Of a stretch of DNA of 64,000 bases, positions 25,458 through 36,300 are shown piece after piece. The stretch is from the NCBI GenBank assembly GCA_905192745.1, contig CAJJLZ010000003.1, forward strand, positions 83,122 to 147,121. Reading direction: 5' to 3'. Both the position numbers and the translations under genes were made by a program. Source of the DNA: an uncultured Oscillospiraceae bacterium (GTDB lineage: Bacteria; Bacillota; Clostridia; Oscillospirales; Acutalibacteraceae). The first letter of the stretch is position 1. Every line of letters begins with the position of its first letter. Under the pieces are notes generated by a model. The model had not been told where the DNA came from and ran no database searches. It saw nothing but the letters and a program-made list of their open reading frames with translations.

Positions 25458-26582
25458 TTACCAAAATAAATCAGTTAAGATCAAGTGCATCCTGTTTTTA
25501 TGTACTCGATTTAGTTTATCGAGTACAGGGTCCGGATTCATCCCGCCATATGTCCTACTCCAATACAGAAGAACATCGTAGATGACGTTATTTCCCCCCG
25601 TGGCATTTGTAAAGATGGCCAGGCCTTTTCCCATATCCGGCACCAGCATGAAAAAACTATGTGATCCCAAATTGAGCCCATAATGAGAAAGCAGGATGTG
25701 CCTGTTGATTCTCGTGGTAAAAAAACCCAGACTACAATTATCGTCCCTGCTACATGTATGCATCAAACGAATTTGTTTTTTTGTCATATTAGCAAATTGA
25801 CCATCCCGTGAATAGGCCTGCAAATGTTGTAACAGGAACAATGAAAAATCCGATATTGTGGTGATGAGACCTGCGGCGGCACTTTGTGAATATATTCTTT
25901 TCTTTAAGGCATAACCAAAAGCATTATGACCATAAGAACAGGCATCTAAATCGGATTTGTGCTGACAAAACAACGAATGCCGCATTTTCAGAGGAGTGAA
26001 AACCAGAGATTCCATCGCGGAATTGAAATCCGTATCTAGGACATCTTCCACCATCATCTGCAAAACTGTATAGCCTAGAGAAGTATAACAAAATTCGTGA
26101 AGCGTGCCGAATTTCTTCTTAGTCAAGGAATCTGTCAAAATATCAAGGGCGTTGATAAAGGATTTACCCCCGCGGTCATATTGAGGAGGCAAACCGGAGG
26201 TATGATTCAGCAGCATGCGGGGGGTGATCGTATCCTGCTCCACAGTGTATGGGAAACGCCACCTCTTGAGATACTGATTAATATCGTTATCCAGTTGAAT
26301 CCGATGCTCCCCGGCCAATGCCATCACACCCCAGGCCGTAATCGTTTTTGACAGCGAGCCTGCCATAAATTGTGTGTCCACGGTTACCGGTGACTGAGTC
26401 CCGGTCCTTGTCACGCCACAGGAATACGGAACTGAAGCCGATGGCTCACCGATGTCCAGCGTAACCACGGACGCTCCCGGCACCGCATTGTTTTTGCAGG
26501 AAACGGTCAGGGTTTCCTGCAAGATACCGTCAAATTGGCCGTTAAGCGCCTTTCTTACTTTCAATCCTCTCTCTGAATTCAT
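25458..26582 (-). CDS. Beta-lactamase-fold serine hydrolase / acyltransferase
   Basis: A 374-residue member of the class C beta-lactamase / S12 peptidase / LovD family. The nucleophile motif SxxK is S76-LS-K79 in MAGSLSKTITAW; the Tyr of the second motif is likely in CYTSLGYTVL; the third motif is HYG in LSHYGLNLGSHSF. There is no signal peptide or membrane helix, so it acts inside the cell. In biosynthetic clusters such enzymes hydrolyse or transfer acyl groups (LovD moves an acyl chain; periplasmic ClbP removes one to activate colibactin). Its position next to an acyl-AMP ligase and ACP suggests acyl transfer to or from the product; this is inference. GAGGTG precedes the ATG. Confidence 0.88.
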   Translation of the reverse strand: MNSERGLKVRKALNGQFDGILQETLTVSCKNNAVPGASVVTLDIGEPSASVPYSCGVTRTGTQSPVTVDTQFMAGSLSKTITAWGVMALAGEHRIQLDNDINQYLKRWRFPYTVEQDTITPRMLLNHTSGLPPQYDRGGKSFINALDILTDSLTKKKFGTLHEFCYTSLGYTVLQMMVEDVLDTDFNSAMESLVFTPLKMRHSLFCQHKSDLDACSYGHNAFGYALKKRIYSQSAAAGLITTISDFSLFLLQHLQAYSRDGQFANMTKKQIRLMHTCSRDDNCSLGFFTTRINRHILLSHYGLNLGSHSFFMLVPDMGKGLAIFTNATGGNNVIYDVLLYWSRTYGGMNPDPVLDKLNRVHKNRMHLILTDLFW

Positions 26583-26607
26583 ATTTTCACCTCGCCGCTG
26601 CAGCCGT

Positions 26608-28224
26608 TTACATCACGTATCGATTAAAGACTGTATAGTACTGCTTATCTTTACGTATCAGTTCCTTCAACATCTGACGTTGTTCCCTTTCAATCACAGT
26701 CTGATATCGGAAAAATTCATCATTCAAAAACTGGGAGGTTATATTCTCGGCGACCCCAGCTTCAAATCCTTTCGCCGTCAACTCAAGAAGGCAGCTATAC
26801 CATTCATAAACACGTTCCTCACATTTCATCCTAATTTCATCCAGCATTTGCTGATAATGCCTGATTCGTTGAATGGATCCGTCATCTCCCATTTCATTGG
26901 CATATTTTAAGATAAGACGAATGTTGATGATATGATCATTCAGGAAAAATTGCAGTTTATAATTATCAGCGCTTTTGCTACTGATAAAGTACGATAAATA
27001 ATCCGCCAATCCCCGTATAGAATTATTAAAAATAGGACTTAAATCATCCGTCAAATCACCTTTTAGATATCCTTCTCTCATAAATTGTTCATATAGGGCA
27101 GTTCCTTTATATATAGACAGACGCGAATGCATAGGAAACCGATTGCACAGCAATTTATTTCTTTTTAAAAAATTTAAATTTTCATACAGTCTCTCCATAG
27201 TGGAAAATGGATTAAAATTTATAAAACCAATACTTGTGTTTATTTCGTTCACGTTAAAGTATTGTATTGATTTTTCAGAATGATAAAAATTATCGCTTTT
27301 TCCATACAACTTAAGATCTTCACAGTTTGCCGATTCAATACCTATAAACACTCGGACAAGACCTGCTTGTTTTAACAACTGCATCAACTCTGGAGAAGAT
27401 TTCTGATAAAAATCGCAGCGTGTATAAACTGTGAGACAATATGGATTCTGTTGTTGAATTAACAAGTTTGCTATTTCAAACAGACGCTGATAGGAATCCT
27501 CAATATCATCTTCAAAACTTTCGTCTTGTATAAAAAAGCAGGAAATACCATATGTGTTGTAAATCAATTGAATTTCTTCCGCTACATCCTTCATGTCTAA
27601 GCCGCGCCACTGGCGCTTACCTCCTCTTCTCCAGTAAAGAGGAGAACAACAAAAACGGCAACTCCGTTTGCATCCTCTGCTTGTGCTGATTAGCGCTCGT
27701 CTCAAATGATATTTTTTAATCACATCCCGGCTGGCACGTGGTAATTCGCTCAGAGGGGCAATTAACGGGCGGTCTGGATTTTCAATAACTTGGCCGTCCT
27801 TCCGATATACAAGACCGTTGATGCCTTCCAATGATGTATTGTTATCCAATGCGTTAATCAATTCACAGTATGTATATTCGCCTTCTCCCTTAATAATATG
27901 GTCAATATCAGGATTTTTCTGCATCCATTCCACTGCAAACAGAGATGCATGAATACCTCCCAGACATATTTTACAGTTTGTAATACTTTTAACCTTGTGA
28001 ATAAAGTAGGAAACATCTTCCCTTGTATCATAATAGGTAGTACATCCAATATAATCTGGTTGAAAAGCCACAATTTCTTCATAAGGATAGGTTTTTGCGT
28101 GGATAGAATCTATCGTTACATCATGCCCCTGCATTCTCAGAGTGGATGCAATATAGGCGATCCCCAACTCCTCAACTCGCTGATTATCCACCAAGTTGAA
28201 ACTAAAAAGCATAACTTTTGCCAT
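26608..28224 (-). CDS. Cobalamin-binding radical SAM enzyme 3
   Basis: A 538-residue class B-type radical SAM protein. The N-terminal Rossmann-like cobalamin-binding domain (1-150) has GIAYIASTLRMQGHDV and ICLGGIHASLF; the radical SAM barrel holds C185-KRS-C189-RF-C192 (CxxxCxxC), which binds the 4Fe-4S cluster. A long C-terminal region (about 400-538) is family-specific and helical. Such enzymes methylate unactivated sp2 or sp3 carbons or do other radical chemistry; the target is unknown. It is clearly paralogous to the enzyme at 58550-60175 (shared INFNPFSTM segment). AAGGAGG precedes the ATG. Confidence 0.9.
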   Translation of the reverse strand: MAKVMLFSFNLVDNQRVEELGIAYIASTLRMQGHDVTIDSIHAKTYPYEEIVAFQPDYIGCTTYYDTREDVSYFIHKVKSITNCKICLGGIHASLFAVEWMQKNPDIDHIIKGEGEYTYCELINALDNNTSLEGINGLVYRKDGQVIENPDRPLIAPLSELPRASRDVIKKYHLRRALISTSRGCKRSCRFCCSPLYWRRGGKRQWRGLDMKDVAEEIQLIYNTYGISCFFIQDESFEDDIEDSYQRLFEIANLLIQQQNPYCLTVYTRCDFYQKSSPELMQLLKQAGLVRVFIGIESANCEDLKLYGKSDNFYHSEKSIQYFNVNEINTSIGFINFNPFSTMERLYENLNFLKRNKLLCNRFPMHSRLSIYKGTALYEQFMREGYLKGDLTDDLSPIFNNSIRGLADYLSYFISSKSADNYKLQFFLNDHIINIRLILKYANEMGDDGSIQRIRHYQQMLDEIRMKCEERVYEWYSCLLELTAKGFEAGVAENITSQFLNDEFFRYQTVIEREQRQMLKELIRKDKQYYTVFNRYVM

Positions 28225-28286
28225 AATTCTTCCTCCTTGTAAACATTCATTATAGGTCCTATTCGTCCCAATAAGGCATCCCCCTT

Positions 28287-31200
28287 CTACAAATCAAAAG
28301 TCAACGGCGTTTCCGATGCTGTGTGTGGATGAGATTCCATCACTCTCTCGCAGACTTCACTGATGGAAAGCTCCTTAGTATCTAATGAATGCCTACAGAA
28401 ATCCATATATCGCAAGGCAAATCTATTGATCGTATTTTCATGAAAAATATCGGTATTATATTCTACAAAAAGATGGAATTGCTCATCAAATTCCCGTACA
28501 TCCATTCGAATATCAAAAATGGAGATTTTATTTTCAAGCGGTATGGTTTTTATGGCCGTATCCTTCAGCTCCAAATTGGGATAATACATATTCTGCATAA
28601 CAAAGCACACGGTAAAAAGAGGATTCTGATTGGTACTTCTCGGCAGTTTCAGAGCGTTGACCAATTCTTCAAACGGATAATCCTGATTGTTAAACGCCTC
28701 CAGAACAACGGCACGCAGATATTGGATAAACGCACCGACGGACTGCCCGTCATCTATACGGCACCGTATGGGCAGAGTATTGACAAACATCCCAATGGTT
28801 TTTTGAATATCGGCATGATTGCGGCCGGAAATGGGAACGCCCACGACAATATCCTTCTGTCCAGATTCTTGAAACAAGGTCAAATAGTAGATAGCCAGCA
28901 TCCAGACGAAACTAGTTACGTTTTCACTTGCACATGCCTTTTTAAGCGACCGGAACAGTTCATCCTCTAATTGGAAATGTAGGGTGTGACCCTGATAGGA
29001 GGTATGGACCGGACGCGGAAAATCAAAAGGCAGCGTCAGTTCCGTTACCGGATCGGCATATTGATTAAGCCAGAAAGTCCGTTGTGTTGCCAGCTCTTCG
29101 CTGTTTTTTCTTTGCTCCTGCCACATAGTGTAATCCCGGTAATCCACTTTCACCGGAGGTAAATCGCGCCCTTCATACAGGGCCATAAATTCGTCGATCA
29201 GCAAACCCATGGAAGTACCGTCAGATATGATATGGTGCATGTCCACCAACAAATAGTAATGCCGCTCACCGGCTATTGCCACCATGACGCGAAGCAATGG
29301 CGATTTCGCTAGATCAAAAGGCCGGACAAACTTCCGTTTGATTGATTCAATGTGGGTAGTATTTTTTTCCACGTCAACGCGAAACTCCACATGGTCCGCA
29401 ATCCGCTGCACCACTTCATTATTCTCAATTATGAAGCTAGTTCGGAAACTGTCGTGGCGCGCTATGAGACTTTCCATTATTTCCTGAACCTTGCCGACAT
29501 GAAAATCACCGTGAATCTCCAACGCACAGCACATATTGTAGCAGGTGCTGTCCGGCCTGAACTGATAAAATACATAGATACGTTTTTGTGCGGAAGACAA
29601 AGGGTAAACTCCGCCAATGACCGTTGACTTTGGAATGGAGCGCTCACTGTCACCGCCGTCGGCAGATTTGATGACCCGGTAAATATAACGAAGGGTCGGA
29701 TGGTCGAACAAATCGCTCAGAGGAACAGCGACACCAAATTCCTGATGAAAAGCCGTCACCAATTGAATCATCTTTATGGACTGTCCACCCAGCTCAAAGA
29801 AATTGCTATCCATATCGATGGATGAAATATTCAGAATATCAAGGCATATCTGTCTCAGTCGGTCCAGGACGGGCCCGTTCCGTTTATCACGGCTATCCGC
29901 TGTCTGCAAGTCGTTCTCAGGTATAGGCGGAAGGATACACGGAACGTCCGTCGGCGGATTCTTCACCGTATTTGAAGGATCCAACCAGTAAGATTTATGG
30001 TCAAACGGATAGATCGGCAACGAAATAACCCGGCACTGCTGGCGGGGATATAGCAGAGAAGTCTTACACTGCTGGCTGGTGCAGTAATACTGCGCCAGCT
30101 CTTCAGGGGTCTGCGGCTCCCGGGCCAGCATAGTTTTCTTAATGGATTTGCTGCATACACCAGTGAATATCCCGCTATTCGTATCCGTTTTACAGTTCGA
30201 AAGAAACACATCCAATTTCTCAGATAAGTCTCTGGCATTCACACAAACGATGGCTAGTCTATGTTGTAACACGCTTCTTCTCGCACAGGTATAAATATAA
30301 TCAGCCCATTCTTCCGGTTTTAATGAAGAAATACGAGCGCGATGCCGGCAAACCAGTTTTCTCAGGGAATCGGCGCTATGCGCCGACAGAACCGCAACCA
30401 TCGGCTGATCCTGCAGCTCCTCTTCTTTTATGAAGGTATCCGGCACTTTGGGAGCCTCCTCCAGCACTGCATGACAATTGGTCCCGCTCAATCCAAACGA
30501 ACTCACCCCTGCACGCAAAGGATGACTTTCGCGCCATGGAGTAGTTTTGGTATTCAGATAAATCGGGCCGTCAATAAACCGAATATAAGGGTTGGGATAC
30601 TGCAGGTGAATGGTGGCAGGCAATTCGCGATGCCAGAGCGCCAAAACCGTTTTAATAAATGCCGTTATACCCGCAGCGCCGTCCGCCAGATGTCCGACAT
30701 TGGATTTTGAGGATCCCACCGCGCAAAACTGCTTCTTGTCGGTGTACTTGCGAAAAGCGTCGGCGATTCCATTAATCTCAATGGGATCTCCCAGCTGGGT
30801 ACCGGTACCGTGCGCTTCAATGTACGATATGGTTTCCGGATCCACTCCCGCCGCGTTCCAGGCTTGTTCGATAGCAGCCGTCTGGGAGGCAGGATTTGGC
30901 GACGTAAGTCCGTTGGAACGTCCATCGTGATTGACCGCGCTTCCTTTTATCACCGCGTAAATCCGATCGTTATCTTTTTGCGCCTGCTCCAAGGACTTTA
31001 TGAGCACTACACCGCACCCCTCCCCCTTGACAATACCGTTCGCCGACGCATCAAACGGTTTGCATCGCTTATCACAAGACGTTATTCCGATGGCTTCCCA
31101 GACACCGTTTTGCGACTCCGGGATCAGGAAAAGTGAAACGCCACCGACCAGCGCCATGCTGCACGCTCCCTCGCGTATGGAGGCGCAGGCGGTATGTAAC

Positions 31201-31832
31201 GCAACCAGAGAGGATGAGCAAGCTGTATTGATCATCATGCTGGGACCCTTTAAGTTGAGCCAGTAGGAAAGCCGGCCGCATATAAAAGGGGAGGAATTCC
31301 CTGTAATCAGCAAAGCATCGCCGGTATTCGTCAGCCGGTAATATTCGCTGGCACTGTTTCCGATGAATACACCGGTGTCGCTGTTGTCGAGGGAAGCAAT
31401 CGAATATCCTGCGTTTTCACAAGCCTGGTAGGCCACTTCGAGAAAGATACGTTGCTGGGGATCCATAAACTTAGCTTCCCTCTCCGAAATGCCGAAAAAA
31501 TCCGGATCGAACAGGTCGACGTCTTCCAAATATCCACAGTGATTCGTTTCACCCAGCATATCGATGCTGTCCCCGAAAAATGGGCGCAACAATTCCTTGC
31601 GGCTGGAGGGCATTGGTCCAACTAAATCCGTACCGTTCACAAGATGGCGCCAAAACTCATCGATATCGACAGACTGAGGATACCGGCAACTCATTCCAAC
31701 CACGGCAAAGGCATCCGACTCTGAACCGTGCCGCTGCGTCGGAGACTCAAGAGATTTGATAATTTGATAAGCCGCGCTTTTTGAAATCTCGCCCTGATGA
31801 AGCAGTCGGAGGATTTGCTTGATGTCTGACAT
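28287..31832 (-). CDS. PKS 3: KS-ACP-C hybrid, terminal condensation domain
   Basis: A 1181-residue AT-less PKS/NRPS hybrid. Residues 40-465: ketosynthase with active-site Cys in NTACSSSLVALHTA, His in YIEAHGTGT and His in SKSNVGHLADG. Residues 470-630: linker that ends in LPIYPFDHKSYWLD, the motif normally found after an AT, though no AT is present. Residues 655-725: carrier domain with Ser in FFELGGQSIKM. Residues 740-1170: condensation domain with intact HHxxxDG (MHHIISDG). No adenylation domain follows, so this C domain must use a substrate carried elsewhere or release the chain onto an amine. The start is the ATG at 31832 (GGAGA 9 bases upstream), one base past the stop of the radical SAM gene. 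It is the last module of the line. Confidence 0.93.
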   Translation of the reverse strand: MSDIKQILRLLHQGEISKSAAYQIIKSLESPTQRHGSESDAFAVVGMSCRYPQSVDIDEFWRHLVNGTDLVGPMPSSRKELLRPFFGDSIDMLGETNHCGYLEDVDLFDPDFFGISEREAKFMDPQQRIFLEVAYQACENAGYSIASLDNSDTGVFIGNSASEYYRLTNTGDALLITGNSSPFICGRLSYWLNLKGPSMMINTACSSSLVALHTACASIREGACSMALVGGVSLFLIPESQNGVWEAIGITSCDKRCKPFDASANGIVKGEGCGVVLIKSLEQAQKDNDRIYAVIKGSAVNHDGRSNGLTSPNPASQTAAIEQAWNAAGVDPETISYIEAHGTGTQLGDPIEINGIADAFRKYTDKKQFCAVGSSKSNVGHLADGAAGITAFIKTVLALWHRELPATIHLQYPNPYIRFIDGPIYLNTKTTPWRESHPLRAGVSSFGLSGTNCHAVLEEAPKVPDTFIKEEELQDQPMVAVLSAHSADSLRKLVCRHRARISSLKPEEWADYIYTCARRSVLQHRLAIVCVNARDLSEKLDVFLSNCKTDTNSGIFTGVCSKSIKKTMLAREPQTPEELAQYYCTSQQCKTSLLYPRQQCRVISLPIYPFDHKSYWLDPSNTVKNPPTDVPCILPPIPENDLQTADSRDKRNGPVLDRLRQICLDILNISSIDMDSNFFELGGQSIKMIQLVTAFHQEFGVAVPLSDLFDHPTLRYIYRVIKSADGGDSERSIPKSTVIGGVYPLSSAQKRIYVFYQFRPDSTCYNMCCALEIHGDFHVGKVQEIMESLIARHDSFRTSFIIENNEVVQRIADHVEFRVDVEKNTTHIESIKRKFVRPFDLAKSPLLRVMVAIAGERHYYLLVDMHHIISDGTSMGLLIDEFMALYEGRDLPPVKVDYRDYTMWQEQRKNSEELATQRTFWLNQYADPVTELTLPFDFPRPVHTSYQGHTLHFQLEDELFRSLKKACASENVTSFVWMLAIYYLTLFQESGQKDIVVGVPISGRNHADIQKTIGMFVNTLPIRCRIDDGQSVGAFIQYLRAVVLEAFNNQDYPFEELVNALKLPRSTNQNPLFTVCFVMQNMYYPNLELKDTAIKTIPLENKISIFDIRMDVREFDEQFHLFVEYNTDIFHENTINRFALRYMDFCRHSLDTKELSISEVCERVMESHPHTASETPLTFDL

Positions 31833-31833
31833 A

Positions 31834-33342
31834 TTATTCATCTCCATAAAGCATGCGGATCTGTTCATCGACTTCGCTGTCGCTTACATAAATAGGAACT
31901 ACACGCCCGTCTTGCTCAAGTGCTGCTTTATCAATAAAATATTTTTGCGGGAAAACACGTTCTAGTACCTTTTGTTTTTTGTACCAGTTCAGCTGTTTGA
32001 TTTTCCAATGGTACTCCATCTCCCGGCGTATGCTTGCATCGCTCACTTTGATCGCATCAATGGGAATCGTCATGTCGAAAGTGGCGTCCATAAACGATAC
32101 CCAGTATTGCCGGCGCTGGCTCTCGTTCGCCTGTTGGAGATAGACGTTCATTTTTTCAAACATACAAAACGAGGCATACCGCTGAAGATGGTAAAAGTGT
32201 GCCTGCGCATTCAAACACGCCGTTTTATCCACAAACAGCCCATAGCATGTCTCATATTGATAATACGGAGAGAGAGCCAAAACGTTAAAATTACGGATTC
32301 CGTTGGAAAAATCAGACCCGACATAATCCTTGTACCGATTGATTTCAAAAAGAAGAAAATCCGATTCTTTTACTAAACGTAGGTTTTGTTCGCGATCATA
32401 ATCGTCTTCCGTATCAAATCCGCTGATGAGAAAGGCAAAAGGCAAAACTCCGTATTTGCGGCAGATGACTGCCGCATCGTACATCATATCGACGCTCAGG
32501 TTTTTGTTGATATATTGAGAAAGCCGTTCACTGGCATTTTCAATACCGAAATCAAGGCGGCGGCACCCGTCCCGGGATATCTGCGCTATGAACGTTTCGT
32601 CAATCTGATCAACACGCCCTGTGGTGGCAAAATATATCCCGTGTTTTCGTAACAATGCCGTATATTGTAACGCCAGTGTGCGATTCATAAGTACGTTATC
32701 ATATCCAAGATACAGTTCCGTTATACCCTGACTTTTTTGAAACGTGATTTCCTCTTCAACCCGTTCCAGCGACTTTTTCCAAAAATTTTGCCGGTTATGT
32801 ATAACGGAACAAAAACGGCATTTCGATCCACAGCCGGACAGAGGAATAACAGACGGTCCAGGAATCATCACATCGTTTTCATGATCCGTGCAATGGTATT
32901 CAATGGAACGATACTGCTGTATCCTGTCCCGACAATATAGACCGTGAATGTCAGACAAAGGGGTTCTACGAATCAACTCAACCAGCATATCCTCGCCATC
33001 TCCCAGAAAAACGGCGTCAATATGTGGATGCAGGGCAAAGACGTCCAACTGCAGTAGGTTCGGGAGCCATCCGCCGATTAAAACTGTGGCCCGCGGCGCC
33101 AGTAACTGGATGCGATCAAGTATTTCAATAACGGTACGATTATTGTAGCACCATACACTCATCAGCACCATTTTTACATCGGCGTTTTCCTTCAGCCATG
33201 TTTCCAGCCTGTCATAGGAAAAATCGTGTTCACCGTGTATGAAGGCAAAGTCAGCGTCGCTGTCAGATAGAATTTTTTCAAAAATCTGGATTGCTTTGTA
33301 CACTTGCCCGAAATAATCGCTCTGCAACAGTAAAAAGTCCAT
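31834..33342 (-). CDS. Cobalamin-type radical SAM enzyme 2
   Basis: A 502-residue radical SAM protein with an N-terminal B12-binding-like domain (1-150; VLIGGWLPNLLQL is the cofactor-pocket loop) and a CxxxCxxC cluster motif at C171-GSK-C175-RF-C178. It then has LRLVKESDFLLFEINRY, and its C-terminal part (about 330-502) is unlike that of the other two radical SAM enzymes in the cluster, so it is a distinct group with a different target. The gene lies between PKS 2 and PKS 3, 15 bases after the former and abutting the latter, which suggests it acts on the growing chain or its product. GGAAAGGA precedes the ATG. Confidence 0.88.
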   Translation of the reverse strand: MDFLLLQSDYFGQVYKAIQIFEKILSDSDADFAFIHGEHDFSYDRLETWLKENADVKMVLMSVWCYNNRTVIEILDRIQLLAPRATVLIGGWLPNLLQLDVFALHPHIDAVFLGDGEDMLVELIRRTPLSDIHGLYCRDRIQQYRSIEYHCTDHENDVMIPGPSVIPLSGCGSKCRFCSVIHNRQNFWKKSLERVEEEITFQKSQGITELYLGYDNVLMNRTLALQYTALLRKHGIYFATTGRVDQIDETFIAQISRDGCRRLDFGIENASERLSQYINKNLSVDMMYDAAVICRKYGVLPFAFLISGFDTEDDYDREQNLRLVKESDFLLFEINRYKDYVGSDFSNGIRNFNVLALSPYYQYETCYGLFVDKTACLNAQAHFYHLQRYASFCMFEKMNVYLQQANESQRRQYWVSFMDATFDMTIPIDAIKVSDASIRREMEYHWKIKQLNWYKKQKVLERVFPQKYFIDKAALEQDGRVVPIYVSDSEVDEQIRMLYGDE

Positions 33343-33357
33343 AGATTTTATCCTTTC

Positions 33358-36300
33358 CTACTCGTCTTTTTTGTCGGAAAGTCGTTGAACCGCCAGGTCC
33401 ACCGACATGGTTCCTGTCTGCACCAAATCCAGCAAATCCGCCAATTCGTCGCCGCAGGAGGAGGGGACGATTTGGGGTGCGAGTTGCTGCTTTACATAAT
33501 CTGTGAAACTGTGTAAAGACGGATAGGTAAAGATCACAGAGACATCCAGGTCCAAGCCGAACGTATCCTTGATACTGTCCAGCAATTTGATGGCCATCAG
33601 TGAGTCGCCTCCAACATTGAAAAAGTCTTCATTTTCGTCGACGTCACAGTATCCCAGAACCTCCAGCCAGATTTGACGGATTTTTTCAGGAATCTTATCA
33701 GAGTATCCCGTGCCTACTGGGGCTTGCTCCGATTTCGCCGCGCCGTCAGTCTCCGTAAGGGCCGGGGATACCGGTCGAGCACAGGTGGCGGAAGCTCTGA
33801 AATCAATCGGAACCCGCAGAAGACTTTGCAGCCGAGTCAGGCGTTGCTCCTCCAAATCCTCAAAAAGGATAAACGGGTTCCGCAAAACCATAATCCGGCG
33901 GAAAGCGGCATCAAACTCTGCCGCGCTCATGATGGGAAATGGTTCTTCCAAATCCGGTTTATCCTGAGCCAGACCCGGCAGGGAAAGTGCCAGCGTATAC
34001 TGATCCGCACGGCGCCGCCTGCGGACATAGGTGTAGACATCCTGCACCATATTAGCCGCCGCACAATCCGACCGCCCGGCTCCCCCAAATACAGAGGACA
34101 CTGAAGACAACATCACGAAAAAACGTGGTGCGTCCTCCTCAGTCACCTCATCAAGGTTCATAACCGACTGGATTTTTGCAGAAACGGCAGTATACAGTTC
34201 GCCGGCGGTCAATTCGGACACAGACTTACGATAAACCTGCATGACGCAATTCAGCACACCGTTTATCCGTCTGTATTTCCGCCGCACCAATTCACAGATA
34301 TCGGATAAAGCCTCTTTATCCGTCACATCTCCCACCATCGTGACGACAGCCGCTCCCCTTTGTTCGATTGCCTGTATAGCTTCTATTTGATAGCGGAGTT
34401 TTTCATTCTGTGGCAACGTCTCCAGAAGTGAAGGCCATTCCTCCCGCCCGGGTAGCATCGTCCTTCCTACCAGGATAAAAGTGGGATTACGAACCACGGA
34501 GGCAATTGTCAGGCATAAATGAAGACCGACGTATCCCATTCCCCCGGTTAAGAGAATAACATCGCCGTCCCTCACCCAGGAGCCGTCCGGTGATTCCTGC
34601 GCGGACAACGGCACAATATGCTGGACAAGACGTGTTTGGCCGCGGTAAGCGACGGTATACGCCCGTTCGCTGATAGGAACAGCTGCCTCCTCCACAATAA
34701 TCCTCGCGGCGGAAATGCTGTCTATGTGCGTTTCGACATCCATGCACCCGCACTGCAGCAGGGGATATTCCTGACTGACTACACGACTGAAACCCCACAA
34801 CGCCGCCTTCTCCGGCTGGATACCGATATCAGTATCTAGAGCGTGTACGGCGCGGTCCGTTACAAGGGTAACGGGAATCAGCCTGTTCTGCAGATGGCTT
34901 ATTTCACGAACCAGATGATAGAACCCCAAAAGGCTGTCGGACCATGTCTGTGTATCCTCATGGCCGTTCTCCAGTCCCCACATGTACAAAATACCGGATA
35001 CAGGCTTTTTATCCAGACACAAACCGACCAGCAGGTGGCCCATGTCTAGGGCGTAGTTTGGTCGTACACGGTATTGCCGTTGCGGCACAACTTCTTCGTA
35101 TGCCGCCGCCGGCTCCACAGCAATCGTATCTACTCCCCTATTCATCAACAGATTGTCCACGCAGCGACCGATATCTCCATTAGTGCGAAAAACGATCCAT
35201 CTTCCATCCAAAGTGTCCGTCATGGATTTTTTTAACGGAGTTTCTAGCCAAACCGCATCATGTAAATCTTTCCACGGGTCATAAGCGTCGCTTTTCCGCG
35301 CAGCAATCAGCGCATTGTCTACCTCAGGAAACAGTCTCTGATCCGAAGGCAAGCTCACCGCATCGGTATATCCGGAGTCAGATAACGCTTTTTTCCACTT
35401 TTCTATCGACATCAGCGGTGAGCAATGACGCAAAGAAACATCATGAAATGTCCACCATCCGTCTGTCAAGCCCCAAACCAATGTGGTCCATACAGCGTCA
35501 CTGACGTCTTCAACGAGGACGAGCATACCGTCTTTCTGTAAATAATCGCCGATATTGCGTAGCGCCATGGTGACATCCGCCACAGTATGAACGACATTCA
35601 GACCAATAACAAGGTCCATGCTCCCGGCAAGGGGAATGGCCGGCTTCTCATTGATGTCCAATACATGATATTGAACAAAGGGATACTTACGAAACCTTTC
35701 CCGGGCATCCACGAGATACCCGTTGCTGATATCGGTGAAATAGTATTCCACGTCCAATCCCACGAGAAGAGGAAGCACTTGCTGTGTGAAGATACCAGCG
35801 CCGGCGCCAATTTCAAGAATTTTCAGCGGCCGATTCTTCATCCTGTTTACATATTGGGCAACAGCCTGTTTTCCTACAAGCTGAATGCTGTCTGCCAGCG
35901 GATGGTGATCCCTCACGTATTGATGGATTAGATCGTTGTTTCCTTTGGGATACAGAACTCTCAGCGCATTGCTCTTCCCGGACAATATCTCCGGATATGC
36001 CTCCAGGCAATACCGCAGTAGCAGGAACTCCCCGTGATCGTCAGGCAGTTGGCGTACCGCTGATTCCAGCAATTCCTGAGCGGGTGTATGCCGGTAATCC
36101 GTTGATAGGCATATGGTATCCCGATCTGACACCACAATGTGTCTCTGGATCAGAACCCCGACCATATAATCGAAGAGACGACGATACTGCTCTGTAACTG
36201 CCGCTTGCTTGCGTATATCCTCCATTGTACACGGATAATCCAGTACAATCCCTTGGCTCTGGAGATATTCCACGATAAGCGACACCGCATAACGGTCTAG

